From Boudabousia marimammalium (GTDB lineage: Bacteria; Actinomycetota; Actinomycetes; Actinomycetales; Actinomycetaceae): DNA of 64,000 bases. Below the pieces are notes generated by a model. That model ran no database searches. It was not told where the DNA came from and was given only the letters and a program-made list of their open reading frames with translations. Of the stretch, positions 44,296 through 53,852 are shown piece after piece; the stretch's first letter is position 1; every line of letters begins with the position of its first letter. The stretch spans positions 210,123-274,122 of the forward strand of contig NZ_MPDM01000001.1 of assembly GCF_001936115.1 (NCBI RefSeq), read 5' to 3'. The translations under genes and the position numbers were made by a program.

Positions 44296-44547
44296 TCAAT
44301 CAATCGGGACTAGCCCGACAACATCCAAGAGAGACATGACTGCCACGATCAAAAATAGGTGACCAGTGAAGAAAAGCCCTCTAGTGTTCCAGCTGGCTTT
44401 TCGCCAACGCTCCAAGAAGCTCTGGTTTTTCTGTTCTTCCGAAGGCTTAAAAATCCCCAGTTTGTAGTAGGCTTCGCCCAAAAACAAGAGAGTCAGCCCG
44501 CTATAAACAATGAAGTTGAACAGAGTGTTATCAAATAGATCAAACAT
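44296..44547 (-). CDS. Small two-helix membrane protein, paralogue 3
   Basis: An 83-residue protein: NFIVYSGLTLLFLGEAYYKL, the loop QSFLERWRKASWNTRGLFF, then TGHLFLIVAVMSLLDVVGLV. It aligns along its whole length with the products at 43041-43298 and 43305-43568: F-N at the N-terminus, LFLG-x-x-Y, RW-x-x-A, FF-x-GH, LLD-x-x-GL. No family is recognised. Its upstream ribosome binding site is weak. The gap after its start, 44548-44840, holds only repeat A copy 3 and the lipA 3' region. Confidence 0.65.
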   Translation of the reverse strand: MFDLFDNTLFNFIVYSGLTLLFLGEAYYKLGIFKPSEEQKNQSFLERWRKASWNTRGLFFTGHLFLIVAVMSLLDVVGLVPID

Positions 44548-44690
44548 TGAGAATCATTTTAACCTCAAGGTTTCGAACTCACCTTTAGGGCGAGTAGGTT
44601 GAACAAAAATTGGGGTTTGGGAGTGCCTCCCACGGAGATTGTAAGCAACGTAAAATGCTACCGTCAACGACTTTATTGAAAACCTTGAAA

Positions 44691-44760
44691 AGTGTGACGC
44701 TTACGGACAATTGTGCACCTTGCAAGGTGCACAATTGTTGTTAAGGTGCACAGTCGCCGA
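44691..44760 (+). repeat. Repeat family A, copy 3
   Basis: AGTGTGACGCTTACGG flank, perfect 32-base palindromic core at 44707-44738, then TTAAGGTGCACAGTCGCCGA. It is nearly identical to copy 1 in the core and to copy 2 in the flanks. Confidence 0.85.
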
Positions 44761-44803
44761 AGAGGAAAGGCCGGCGTCTAGGCCGGGGTGTCTAGCTTCT
44801 AAG

Positions 44804-44816
44804 CCTCCCGGAGGCG
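44804..44816 (-). terminator. Weak stem-loop downstream of lipA
   Basis: GCCTCC-G-GGAGGC lies about 25 bases after the lipA stop on the minus strand, with other short GC-rich stems nearby (AGGCCGG repeats). No T-run, so this is a low-confidence terminator. Confidence 0.3.
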
Positions 44817-44840
44817 TCGAAGGCGAAAGCGAACCGCTAA

Positions 44841-46013
44841 TCAAGCGGAAACTGCGGCTGCTGTAGCGTGACTCGCGCAGCCGCCGCTCCCGCTTCCACA
44901 GCCGCCACCCGCAGGCGCATTCTCACCCACCGGAGTGATCGACAGGCGACGCCGCGAATCCTGCGCCACCGGAATGGACTTACCGCCACGCAAATGCGGC
45001 AGCTGCTCCAGCAAACTAGAAGCCTCCTGGCGGGTTGAACCCTCGGCCCCCAAATGCTTTAGATTCTCAGGAATCTCCCGGCCCAAAGCCCGCATAGCTT
45101 CACCCCACAGCTTTCCCGCCCGGTAGGAGGAACGCACCATCGGCCCGGCCATTACACCCAAGAATCCCATCTGCTTGGCAATCTCGGACAGTTCAATGAA
45201 CTCCTCCGGATGCACCCAGCGGTCAATCGGATGATGCCGCGGCGAAGGCCGCAAATACTGCGTCAAAGTCAGCAGATGCGTGCCCGACTCCGCCAGATCA
45301 AACATGGCGTCCTCAATTTCGGAGCGGGTTTCACCCATCCCCAAAATCAGGTTCGATTTCGTAATCAGCCCCGCCTCATTCGCAGCATTCAGCACGTCCA
45401 AGGACCGCTCATACCGGAAGGCCGGGCGAATTTTCTTAAAAATTCGCGGCACAGTTTCTAGGTTGTGGCCGAAAACTTCCGGACGTGACGCGAACACTGT
45501 TTCCAATGCCGAGGGGGTGGCCTTCATGTCATCAACCAGCAGTTCCACGCCGGTGCCTGGTGCTTTTTCATGAATCAGCCGGCAAGTCTCCGCGAATAGC
45601 CAGGCCGCGCCGTCGGGCAGATCATCGCGGGCTACACCAGTAATCGTGGCGTACTTCAGGCCTAGTTCTTTCACCGAATCAGATACACGATTCGGCTCAT
45701 CCTTGTCGTATTCTTGCGGTTTACCGGTCGCAATATCGCAAAAATCGCAGCGACGGGTACAGAATGCGCCACCAATCAGGAAGGTTGCTTCACGGTCTTC
45801 CCAACACTCGTAAATATTCGGGCAGCCGGCCTCCGCGCAAACAGTGTGTAACCCTCGGCCCATACTGAGTGAACGCATGTCAGTGTATTCTTTACCGGCC
45901 TTCGCGGTGGTGCGAATCCATTCGGGTTTGCGCTCAATCGGAGATTCAGAGTTCTTCTGTTCGATTCGCAGCATCCGCCGCGATTCTTTTAGTTCCTTAT
46001 CTACGGTACTCAC
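44841..46013 (-). CDS. lipA: Lipoyl synthase
   Basis: A radical-SAM enzyme inserting two sulfurs into octanoyl groups on lipoyl domains. The auxiliary cluster motif is C-x4-C-x5-C in [13 protein letters not shown], the radical-SAM cluster is CTRRCDFC, and the RSSYRAG segment supplies the Ser ligand of the auxiliary cluster. It has 390 residues, longer than the usual 300-340. The extra part is a C-terminal tail ending in a Gly/Cys-rich [11 protein letters not shown] stretch. The GTG at 46013 overlaps the lipB stop by 4 bases and follows GGAGGAACGGCC, so lipB-lipA is an operon. Confidence 0.95.
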   Translation of the reverse strand: MSTVDKELKESRRMLRIEQKNSESPIERKPEWIRTTAKAGKEYTDMRSLSMGRGLHTVCAEAGCPNIYECWEDREATFLIGGAFCTRRCDFCDIATGKPQEYDKDEPNRVSDSVKELGLKYATITGVARDDLPDGAAWLFAETCRLIHEKAPGTGVELLVDDMKATPSALETVFASRPEVFGHNLETVPRIFKKIRPAFRYERSLDVLNAANEAGLITKSNLILGMGETRSEIEDAMFDLAESGTHLLTLTQYLRPSPRHHPIDRWVHPEEFIELSEIAKQMGFLGVMAGPMVRSSYRAGKLWGEAMRALGREIPENLKHLGAEGSTRQEASSLLEQLPHLRGGKSIPVAQDSRRRLSITPVGENAPAGGGCGSGSGGCASHATAAAVSA

Positions 46014-46708
46014 GGCCGTTCCTCCGTTAAGCTAAAAATCCGATCCGGGTAGCGCAAGTCAATTAGTGACTCCACCAGATTGGGGATGAGTTCTCTGCCT
46101 ACGGTAATCAGATCCATGTCGACGCCCTCGGCCTGCAAACTGGTCACTGTTGCGTCAGCAATCCCGCAGGGCACAATCTCATCGAAGCGATCCAGGTTGG
46201 TTTTCACGTTCAAAGCTAAACCGTGCATGGTGGTGTCGTTAGCGAACTTGACGCCAATCGCACAGATTTTGCGGTCAAGGCGTTTGCGGGGATCCGAAGA
46301 ATCTGGTTCGCGCAGTAGCCATACCCCGGAGCGGCCCTCCACGGTGGTGACCGGCAGATCGGTTAAAGTCTCGAGGGCGTCAATGATGCCAGCTTCAAGG
46401 AGGCGGACGTAGCGGACCACATCGACGGGTGGCTGCACCTGCATGATGGGGTAAACGACCAGTTGACCGGGGCCATGGTAGGTGATGCGTCCCCCTCGGT
46501 CTGCTTCCACAACCGGAATGTTCGGGTTAACTACGTCGCCGGGTTGGGTGCGTCGCCCTGCCGTGTAAGTGTCCTCATGCTCTAGCACAATGAAAGTGTC
46601 GGGCGCGTTGCCCAGCCGGACCTCCTCATGCAGTTGATGCTGTAGGTCCAGAATCTCTTGATACGGCTGGGGCCCTTTGGGCAACAGATTTAATATACGC
46701 ACCCTCAC
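46010..46708 (-). CDS. lipB: Lipoyl(octanoyl) transferase
   Basis: LipB transfers octanoyl from acyl carrier protein to lipoyl domains; LipA then adds sulfur. The protein has 232 residues with [27 protein letters not shown] and the catalytic Cys and Lys regions IVPCGIAD and KICAIGVKF. The start is a GTG at 46708 with little ribosome binding site; another GTG 6 bases later is possible. It is the first gene of lipB-lipA and divergent from ptrB. Confidence 0.94.
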   Translation of the reverse strand: MRVRILNLLPKGPQPYQEILDLQHQLHEEVRLGNAPDTFIVLEHEDTYTAGRRTQPGDVVNPNIPVVEADRGGRITYHGPGQLVVYPIMQVQPPVDVVRYVRLLEAGIIDALETLTDLPVTTVEGRSGVWLLREPDSSDPRKRLDRKICAIGVKFANDTTMHGLALNVKTNLDRFDEIVPCGIADATVTSLQAEGVDMDLITVGRELIPNLVESLIDLRYPDRIFSLTEERP

Positions 46709-46814
46709 AGTCTAACGACTCTAGGGTCGAAAGACCTATGCGAAGGATTTTACTTTCACTGGAGGAAAAACTATTGCGTTCTAGAAAGTCCCGCGCAGGT
46801 AGTATTCTGAAACC

Positions 46815-48989
46815 ATGTCTGAATTATTGAATCCTGATACTGCCCCTGTTCCTGACGCTCGCCCGATTGAGCGGACTTTCCACGGTGACACTTTTGTTGA
46901 TCGTTGGGATTGGTTGCGCGATAAGACGAACCCTGAAGCGATCGCCCATTTGGAGGCGGAGAACGCTTGGACTAGGGCCCGGATGGCGCATACTGCGCAG
47001 TTGCAGGCTGATTTGGTGGAGGAGTACCGTTCTCATACGCAGCTTGATGACGTGTCTGTGCCTGAGCGCGTGCGTAACTGGTGGTATTACAAGGCGGTTG
47101 ACGCGAAGCATGACTACCCGCGCTACTATCGAGTGCCCGCGAATCCGGAGGATATTTACGAGGATGCCCCCACAGTTGATCCTGTCACTGGGGAGGTCGA
47201 GGGTGCCGCTGCTGCCCTGCTGCTGGATGTGAATCTGCTAGCGGCAGGACATGAGTTCACGAATGTGGAAAACGCTGAAATTTCACCGAATGACCGGTAT
47301 TTTACCTACGGCGTGGATCATACTGGGGATGAGCGTTTCACCCAGTACATTCTGGATACTGCCAGCGGCCAGGTGATTGATCAGATTGAGGATGTCGTGT
47401 ATTCGGTGGCTTGGTCGGCGGCTTCGAACTGCCTGTACTATGTGCGGGCGGATGAGAGCTGGCGGGCCTGTGAGGTGTGGGTGCACCGGATTGGTCAGCC
47501 GGCGGAGACTGACACTTTGGTGCTACGTGAAGATGATGAGATTTTTGAGGTCGGCATTGGTGGCAGCCGCGACGGTAACTGGGTGATTATTGCCGCCTAT
47601 TCGACAAATACGACTGAGTTCTGGCTGGTGGATGCGCACGCCTTGGCGGGCTCGCCGGAGGCCCATCCGACTTCGGTGGCGGGCCGCCGCCCGGGGTTGC
47701 GCTATCAGGTGGAGCCGGCGGGCGATCATCTGCTGGTCGTTCATGATTTGCATCATGCGGACTCTGAGCTGGCAATGGCGCCGCTCCCAATTCCGGGGGT
47801 CGCCGGGCGTCCGGAAAGCTGGCAGTCTCTGCGGGTTCCCGCCGAGGGGGAGCGCATCCTGTCCGTTAGTGCTTACGCCATGCACGCCGTGTTGGAGCTT
47901 CGCTCTGAGGGCATGGCCGCCGTTGAGTACCTAGTGCCCGACCCTGATCACGGCTGGGTGGTGGAAGGCCGCGCTCGGCTGGGTCGTGAAGTGGAGACTG
48001 TGGAGTCAGTGGATTCGGACTGGTGGTTTAGCCCGAAGATTCGGTTCGTTTCAGAGTCTTTGATGACTCCGCCAACCTTGGCGGAGGTGGACTGCTCCCA
48101 CGGTGAAGTGAAGGTTCTAAAAACCCAGAATGTCCCCAATTTTGATGCGTCACTGTATGAGGAGTGGCGGGAGTGGGCGACCGCTGAGGATGGCACGAAG
48201 ATCCCGATGACTTTGGCTCGTCGGAAGGATGTGCCCGCTGACGGGACTGCCCCAGGCTTGATTTGGGGTTACGGATCCTATGAGATTTCGGTGGATCCCC
48301 GTTTTCGGACGAACGCGGTTTCGCTACTGGACCGCGGCGTGGTTTTCGCTTTTGCGCATATTCGTGGCGGCGGCGAACTGGGCCGCAACTGGTATTTGCA
48401 GGGGCGGACTAATCAGAAGATCAACACTTTCACTGATTTTGTGGCCTGCTCTAAGCATCTGATTGATTCGGGTCTGGTGGCGGCTGACCGCCTGGCCGCG
48501 CAGGGCGGTAGTGCGGGTGGCCTGCTGATGGGCGCGGTCGCTAACTTGGCGCCGGAGCTTTACCGGGTGATTTTGGCGCACGTTCCCTTCGTTGATGCTT
48601 TGACCACGATTTTGAACCCGGATTTGCCGCTGACTGCGGGTGAATGGGAGGAATGGGGCAACCCGATTAAAGATCCGGAGATCTACCGGTACATGAAGTC
48701 TTATTCCCCGTATGAGAATGTGCGTGAGGGTGTTCAATACCCCGCAATTTTGGCGACCACCAGTTTGAATGACACGCGCGTTTTCTATGTGGAGCCCGCT
48801 AAGTGGGTGGCTCGTTTGCGGGAGGCTGCCACGAATGATCCGGTGACCCGCCCCATCTTGTTGCATTGTGAGATGGTGGCCGGTCATGGTGGCGTCACTG
48901 GCCGCGAAGCGAAATGGGCGGAAATCGCCCGCGATTACGCTTTCGCTCTGGATCAGCTATCTGCCACCGAGTTGCTGGAGGGTAAGTAA
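46815..48989 (+). CDS. ptrB: Prolyl oligopeptidase family serine peptidase (oligopeptidase B)
   Basis: An S9A peptidase of 724 residues: an N-terminal beta-propeller part (about 70-440) and a C-terminal alpha/beta-hydrolase. The catalytic Ser is in AAQGGSAGGLLMGA near residue 567, Asp in NDTRVFYVEP near 652, and His in GHGGVTGR near 692. IRGGGELGRNWYLQGR is typical of oligopeptidase B, which cleaves short peptides after Arg or Lys. The ATG at 46815 has no strong ribosome binding site. It is followed by cutC after 3 bases, so it probably heads a ptrB-cutC-phr operon. Confidence 0.92.
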   Translation: MSELLNPDTAPVPDARPIERTFHGDTFVDRWDWLRDKTNPEAIAHLEAENAWTRARMAHTAQLQADLVEEYRSHTQLDDVSVPERVRNWWYYKAVDAKHDYPRYYRVPANPEDIYEDAPTVDPVTGEVEGAAAALLLDVNLLAAGHEFTNVENAEISPNDRYFTYGVDHTGDERFTQYILDTASGQVIDQIEDVVYSVAWSAASNCLYYVRADESWRACEVWVHRIGQPAETDTLVLREDDEIFEVGIGGSRDGNWVIIAAYSTNTTEFWLVDAHALAGSPEAHPTSVAGRRPGLRYQVEPAGDHLLVVHDLHHADSELAMAPLPIPGVAGRPESWQSLRVPAEGERILSVSAYAMHAVLELRSEGMAAVEYLVPDPDHGWVVEGRARLGREVETVESVDSDWWFSPKIRFVSESLMTPPTLAEVDCSHGEVKVLKTQNVPNFDASLYEEWREWATAEDGTKIPMTLARRKDVPADGTAPGLIWGYGSYEISVDPRFRTNAVSLLDRGVVFAFAHIRGGGELGRNWYLQGRTNQKINTFTDFVACSKHLIDSGLVAADRLAAQGGSAGGLLMGAVANLAPELYRVILAHVPFVDALTTILNPDLPLTAGEWEEWGNPIKDPEIYRYMKSYSPYENVREGVQYPAILATTSLNDTRVFYVEPAKWVARLREAATNDPVTRPILLHCEMVAGHGGVTGREAKWAEIARDYAFALDQLSATELLEGK

Positions 48990-48992
48990 ACG

Positions 48993-49793
48993 ATGAGGCA
49001 GGCAGCAGCGACTCTCCCTCGTCCCCTTTTGGAAATCTGCGTCGAGGACGTGCCGGGCGCCCTAGCGGCAGCCCGGGCGGGCGCGGACCGGATCGAGTAC
49101 TGCGCAAACCTGGAGGTGGGCGGCGTGACCCCTCCGGTCGAGGAAGTGCGGGAGTTGCTGGGCCAGCTGGAAGGGGCTGACCTGCAGATTCTGATTCGCT
49201 CACGCGAAGGCAATTTCGTGTACTCGGAAGCGGAAATTGAGCAAATGTGCGCACAGATTAGTGACTTTGAGCAGGTCACTGCGGACGCACCAGTGACGGT
49301 CGGCTACGTGGTGGGGGCTATCACCGCGGAAGGGCAGTTGGATAAGGTGGCCTGTGAGCGTTTCCGGGCGGCGGCCGCAGGTAAGCCATTGACTTTCCAC
49401 CGGGCTTTCGATGAACTGTCGGACCCGATTGCGGCGGCAGTCTGGCTGGCAGAGCACGGCTATAACCGGATTTTGACGACCGGTTTGGGCGTGCCGCAAA
49501 CCTCGGCTGCTGGCGTGGTTTCTGCGGCAGCCGCCCATGCGGATCAGATTGTGGAGCGCGGCTACAGCCTGTCCGGTTTGGCGGCCTTGCAGAAGGCGGT
49601 CGATCAGCTGGGTTTGCGGATTCTGGCCAGCGGGGGTTTACGTCCCGAAACCTGGGATAAGGATCTGCTGGCGGAGGCGGCTTTGCGTGAGTTCCATTTG
49701 CGGGCTCCCTGGGCCGAGGGGGAAGCCGCGGACCCGGCCAGCGGTGGAGTGAACCCCGCAGTGGTCAGAGTGATGCGTAAGATTCTCAGCTAA
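48993..49793 (+). CDS. cutC: CutC family protein (copper homeostasis protein homologue)
   Basis: A TIM-barrel protein of 266 residues. It contains LLEICVEDVPGALAAARAGA, then ADRIEYCANLEVGGVTPP, ILIRSREGNFVYSEAE, KPLTFHRAFDEL, RILTTGLGVPQTS and RILASGGL, all hallmarks of CutC. The family was linked to copper tolerance in E. coli, but the molecular function remains uncertain. The ATG at 48993 is 3 bases after the ptrB stop and its own stop touches the phr ATG, so the three genes are packed. Its C-terminal ~30 residues vary within the family. Confidence 0.9.
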   Translation: MRQAAATLPRPLLEICVEDVPGALAAARAGADRIEYCANLEVGGVTPPVEEVRELLGQLEGADLQILIRSREGNFVYSEAEIEQMCAQISDFEQVTADAPVTVGYVVGAITAEGQLDKVACERFRAAAAGKPLTFHRAFDELSDPIAAAVWLAEHGYNRILTTGLGVPQTSAAGVVSAAAAHADQIVERGYSLSGLAALQKAVDQLGLRILASGGLRPETWDKDLLAEAALREFHLRAPWAEGEAADPASGGVNPAVVRVMRKILS

Positions 49794-51281
49794 ATGGGTG
49801 AACGTCAGCATAGTGGAGCATCAGAGCGGACCGTCATCATGTGGTTTCGCTCAGATTTGCGAACCGCAGACCATCTGGCTTTAGGAGCAGCGGCGCAGGC
49901 CGCCCAGCAGCAGGGCGGGAAACTGCTTTGCCTATATGTGCAAAATCCTGCCGATGACCGCGGTCCTTTACAGGCTGCCGCGCTCAGTAACGCCCTGTTT
50001 GAGTTGAATCAGAACCTGTCCGGTCGGCTGCTGGTGGTAGCTGGGGACGGCCCACAGATGATCACCCGCCTAGCCGAAAAATCGCGGGCCAGCGAGGTTT
50101 ACGTCAGCGAAGATTACACTCCCGCTGGCGGCGGGGAACTCTCAGATGCCGCCCAATCCTTAACCAAGGTCGGGGCCGCTTTGCTGCGCTGTGGAGATAA
50201 CTATGCGGTTTCACCAGGCAGCATTCTCACCGGCGCGGGCACACACTACCGGGTGTTCACGCCCTTTAAGAAACGCTGGCTGGCACACCCTTGGCAGCGG
50301 CCAGTGCGCAGCCGGCCAGAGATAGCGCTGCTGGCTGAACCGCACCGGATCGCCCTCGCCCTCGGCCTGAAACCCAGTGAAATCCTGCACCCTGAGGCCG
50401 CCCCAGCGCAGTCCCCGGCGACGGTTAGGGTCGGTGAGGAGAGCGCCCGGGAAAGCTGGGAGCAGTTCCTCGCCGACCGGCTGCTTGACTACGCGGAGGC
50501 GCGAGATTTACTGGCAGAGGAGGGGACCTCACGCCTGTCAGGGCAGCTGGCGCACGGGACGATTCACCCGCGGACTTTGCTGGCTGACCTTGCGGACGCC
50601 GACGAGGCGCCAACCGGCCGGGACGTTTACGCGACAGAGCTGGCCTGGCGGGAGTTCTATGCGGACTTTTTGGCGGCGCAACCCCAGTCCGGCTGGCAGG
50701 ACGTGAACCCGATTTTCCCGCACTACCCGTGGGATGAGGATCCGGAGCTTTTCGCCGCCTGGCGGGAAGGCCGCACCGGTTTCCCGGTGGTGGATGCGGC
50801 CATGCGGCAGCTGGCGCAGACCGGCTGGATGCACAACCGGGCGCGCATGATTGTGGCGTCATTTTTGACGAAGGACCTGCATCAGCCCTGGCAACTAGGC
50901 GCCGAGTATTTCCTCAGCCAGCTGGTGGACGCCGATTTTGCCTCGAATCAGCATGGCTGGCAGTGGACTGCGGGCACCGGCACAGACGCCAGCCCATACT
51001 TTCGCATCTTCAACCCGTACACGCAAAGCCGCAAGTTCGACCCGTCCGCCCGCTACATTCACCGTTGGCTTCCCGAACTGCGTAGCCTATTCCCGCAGGA
51101 CCTGTTTGGGGACGAGGGCGTGCCTGGTTCCGCCGGCCGCCAGCTGAAGCGAATCCATTACGGACTAGCGGAAGGCGGTTTCCAGCCGTCTGAGCTACCG
51201 GAGGGTGTTTACTATCCTGAGCCGATTGTCGATCACAGTGAAGCTCGGGCAGAGTCTTTGCGCCGCTACCGGGCCCGCTAG
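49794..51281 (+). CDS. phr: Deoxyribodipyrimidine photo-lyase
   Basis: A flavoprotein of 495 residues that repairs cyclobutane pyrimidine dimers using light. The N-terminal antenna-binding domain starts IMWFRSDLRTADHLAL. The C-terminal FAD domain has WREFYADFLAAQP, the FPVVDAAMRQLAQTGWMHNR block, then the MIVASFLTKDL and WQWTAGTGTDASPYFRIFNP signatures. This matches class I CPD photolyases; a cryptochrome cannot be fully excluded. It begins at the ATG right after the cutC stop. It ends 19 bases from the convergent kbl gene. Confidence 0.92.
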   Translation: MGERQHSGASERTVIMWFRSDLRTADHLALGAAAQAAQQQGGKLLCLYVQNPADDRGPLQAAALSNALFELNQNLSGRLLVVAGDGPQMITRLAEKSRASEVYVSEDYTPAGGGELSDAAQSLTKVGAALLRCGDNYAVSPGSILTGAGTHYRVFTPFKKRWLAHPWQRPVRSRPEIALLAEPHRIALALGLKPSEILHPEAAPAQSPATVRVGEESARESWEQFLADRLLDYAEARDLLAEEGTSRLSGQLAHGTIHPRTLLADLADADEAPTGRDVYATELAWREFYADFLAAQPQSGWQDVNPIFPHYPWDEDPELFAAWREGRTGFPVVDAAMRQLAQTGWMHNRARMIVASFLTKDLHQPWQLGAEYFLSQLVDADFASNQHGWQWTAGTGTDASPYFRIFNPYTQSRKFDPSARYIHRWLPELRSLFPQDLFGDEGVPGSAGRQLKRIHYGLAEGGFQPSELPEGVYYPEPIVDHSEARAESLRRYRAR

Positions 51282-51300
51282 TTTTGCGTAGCCCGTCGCT

Positions 51301-52539
51301 CTAGCCTTGCACTTCCGCCCGGGCAGCCACAAACGCATTCACGCAGGCGCGCACATCAGCCTCGGAATGAGCGGCAGACAACTGCACGCGAATCCGGGCT
51401 TTACCGCGCGGCACCACCGGGAAGCTGAAAGCAATCACATAAACGCCGCGCTTCAACATGGCGTCCGCAATCTGAGTGGCCAGTACAGCGCCCTCGTCCC
51501 CCGGGAACATGACGGCGGTAATCGGGTGCGTGCCCGGCAGCAAATCGAAACCAGCCTCAGCCATCAGGGAGCGGAACAGGGCAGAGTTAGCAGCCAACTG
51601 CTCACGACCAGCCTCAGAATCACGCGCCAACTCCAAGGCTTTCCGCGAACCCGCGACAACCGCCGGGGCGACCGCGTTAGAGAACAGGTAGGTGCGGGCC
51701 CGCTGCCGAGCCAAATCCACAATCTCCTGATGTGCCGCCACGAAACCACCCGAAGCGCCACCCAGCGCCTTACCCAGCGTCGAAGTGATCACATCAACCC
51801 GGTCAGCCACCCCAAACAGGTGCGGCGTGCCGCGACCCTGCGGGCCAACAAAACCAGTGGCATGCGAATCATCAACCATCACCATGGCGCCAAACTCATC
51901 CGCCAAATCGCAAATCTCATCCAGCGGCGCATAGGATCCATCCATGGAGAAAACACCGTCAGTGACAATCAGCATCCGGCGCGAACCCGCCTCCTTCGCG
52001 GCGGTCAGCTGCGCCCGCAGATCCTCCATATTGGCGTTCCGGTAACGGAAACGCTTCGCCTTACACAAACGAATCCCATCAATCAAAGACGCATGGTTCA
52101 ACTCGTCCGAAATCACGGCATCCTCAGCGGACAGCAGCACCTCAAAAATGCCGCCATTAGCGTCATAGCAAGAGCTGAACAAAATCGCGTCATCAGTGCC
52201 CACATATTCCGCGATCTCACGCTCCAAATCCCGGTGCTGACCCTGCGTACCGCAAATAAAACGCACCGAAGACATGCCGAAACCCCAACGATCCAGGGCC
52301 TCATGGGCGGCCTGCACGATCCGCGGATCATTCGCCAAACCCAGGTAGTTATTGGCGCAAAAGTTCAACGATTCAGCCGCGCCGTCGGCCGACCAGAGCG
52401 GTGCACCCTCGCCCTCGGCAACCAGCGTAGAAGTCGCAATCTGCGCGGACTGGGGTGTGGTTAGGGTGCGCTCGTTCTTGTACAGGCCAGCTTCACGGAT
52501 CTGGTCCAGTTCGGCGCGAATACCTTCAGGATTAAACAT
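51301..52539 (-). CDS. kbl: Glycine C-acetyltransferase (2-amino-3-ketobutyrate CoA ligase)
   Basis: A PLP enzyme that splits 2-amino-3-oxobutyrate with CoA into glycine and acetyl-CoA. It has 412 residues with [44 protein letters not shown] and the PLP Lys in [18 protein letters not shown], ending [20 protein letters not shown] take the ATG at 52539 with AAAGGAATCCC upstream; a longer frame starts 36 bases earlier. It follows tdh by 52 bases on the same strand, giving the Tdh-Kbl threonine degradation pathway. Confidence 0.95.
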   Translation of the reverse strand: MFNPEGIRAELDQIREAGLYKNERTLTTPQSAQIATSTLVAEGEGAPLWSADGAAESLNFCANNYLGLANDPRIVQAAHEALDRWGFGMSSVRFICGTQGQHRDLEREIAEYVGTDDAILFSSCYDANGGIFEVLLSAEDAVISDELNHASLIDGIRLCKAKRFRYRNANMEDLRAQLTAAKEAGSRRMLIVTDGVFSMDGSYAPLDEICDLADEFGAMVMVDDSHATGFVGPQGRGTPHLFGVADRVDVITSTLGKALGGASGGFVAAHQEIVDLARQRARTYLFSNAVAPAVVAGSRKALELARDSEAGREQLAANSALFRSLMAEAGFDLLPGTHPITAVMFPGDEGAVLATQIADAMLKRGVYVIAFSFPVVPRGKARIRVQLSAAHSEADVRACVNAFVAARAEVQG

Positions 52540-52591
52540 GGGATTCCTTTCAATGAGGACGAGGGGGAGCGGCAAAGAATGCGCGGTGAAA

Positions 52592-53647
52592 CTACTCCCA
52601 GTTCATAATGACTTTGCCCGCATGGCCGGACGCTTGGGCGGCGAAAGCCTGCTCCCAATCATCGGCGGCGAAACGGTGAGTAATGACGGAGCGGACGGAT
52701 TCACGGAGCTTCTGTGAGGACTGCAACATGAAGGTCGCCAGATACCAGGTGTCGAACATTTCCCGGCCGTACACGCCCTTAATGGTCAGCATGTGGGTGA
52801 TGACCTTGCCCCAATCAACAGGGAACTCCATCTTCGGCAGACCCAATAGCGCCAAAGTGGCGCCGTGAGTGACATGGTCAATCATGGTGTGCAAGGCGGC
52901 GCCCGCACCGGACATTTCCATGCCGGCGTCGAAACCTTCCTCGATCCCCAGGGTAGTGAAAGCGCTGCTGAGGGGTTCCTTCGCGGTGTTCAAACCCAGG
53001 TCAGCCCCAGCTTTGCGGGCCAACTCTAGGCGCTCCTCATTAATGTCGGTGGTGACAATGTAGCGGGCGCCGGAGTGGCGGGCAATCGCGGTAGCCATCA
53101 CGCCAATCGGGCCGGCACCGGTAATCAACACGTCTTGGCCGGTCAGCTCCAGCTGCTGGGAGGTGTGCACAGCGTTGCCGAAAGGGTCAAAGAGGACGCC
53201 CAGTTCCGGGTCAATCTCATCTGGCTGCACCCACACGTTGGTGGCGGGCACGACCACGTAATCAGCGAAAGCACCGTCACGGTTCACGCCAATGCCGAGG
53301 GTGCGCACACACATATGTCGGCGGCCCGCGCGGCAGTTACGGCAGCGGCCACAAACTACATGCCCTTCAACGGAGACACGCTGGCCAGCATGAAGCTGAT
53401 CTTTGCCTTCTCCCACTGCGACGCCGGGGCCGATCTCAGCGATCTCACCGTAGAACTCATGGCCAATAGTCATCGGGGGAGTGAACTGGGTGCGGGCCCA
53501 GTCGTCCCAATTGTAGAGGTGCAGGTCGGTGCCGCAAAGGCCCGTTCTCAGGACTCGAATCTTAACTTCACCAGGGCCCGGGGTGGGTTCAGGAATGTCA
53601 CACATTTCCAATCCGGGACCGTCAATAGTTTTACGTAGTGCACGCAT
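52592..53647 (-). CDS. tdh: L-threonine 3-dehydrogenase
   Basis: A zinc-dependent alcohol-dehydrogenase-type enzyme oxidising threonine to 2-amino-3-oxobutyrate, which Kbl then cleaves. It has 351 residues. The catalytic zinc region is [15 protein letters not shown] and IGHEFYGEI, and the structural zinc Cys are in [16 protein letters not shown] (about 98-113). The NAD-binding motif is [16 protein letters not shown] near 177. The ATG at 53647 is preceded by GAGGTTTCC. It is the first gene of tdh-kbl. Confidence 0.95.
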   Translation of the reverse strand: MRALRKTIDGPGLEMCDIPEPTPGPGEVKIRVLRTGLCGTDLHLYNWDDWARTQFTPPMTIGHEFYGEIAEIGPGVAVGEGKDQLHAGQRVSVEGHVVCGRCRNCRAGRRHMCVRTLGIGVNRDGAFADYVVVPATNVWVQPDEIDPELGVLFDPFGNAVHTSQQLELTGQDVLITGAGPIGVMATAIARHSGARYIVTTDINEERLELARKAGADLGLNTAKEPLSSAFTTLGIEEGFDAGMEMSGAGAALHTMIDHVTHGATLALLGLPKMEFPVDWGKVITHMLTIKGVYGREMFDTWYLATFMLQSSQKLRESVRSVITHRFAADDWEQAFAAQASGHAGKVIMNWE

Positions 53648-53754
53648 GGAAACCTCACAAAATAGGGTTGCTGTGAAATGAATTCTACCCTCTTATCCAG
53701 ATTCATCACATTGAATTTCATTGTGTCATAAAAATGTGGAATACTTGTGTGCGG

Positions 53755-53782
53755 TAAGGCTCAGCTAAGTTTGCCTGCTTAG
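53755..53782. promoter_or_regulatory. Candidate iron-regulator (DtxR-type) site upstream of htaA-like gene
   Basis: TAAGGCTCAGCTAAG followed by TTTGCCTGCTTAGG lies about 75-100 bases before a haem-protein gene. It has partial similarity to the TTAGGTTAGCCTAACCTAA-type DtxR/IdeR box (about 11 of 19 by eye). Suggestive because the locus is for haem uptake, but weak. Confidence 0.3.
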
Positions 53783-53852
53783 GAATTCCTCTGTTGTAGT
53801 TGCGGAGAATTTCTGTGCAGTTACAGGGCTTAGCAGATATGAAAGGTAGCTC

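Noticed and set aside
34883-44760. Insertion sequence explaining repeats A and B
   Set aside because: No transposase, resolvase or integrase frame lies in or beside any copy, and no clear target duplications are visible; left as dispersed repeats.
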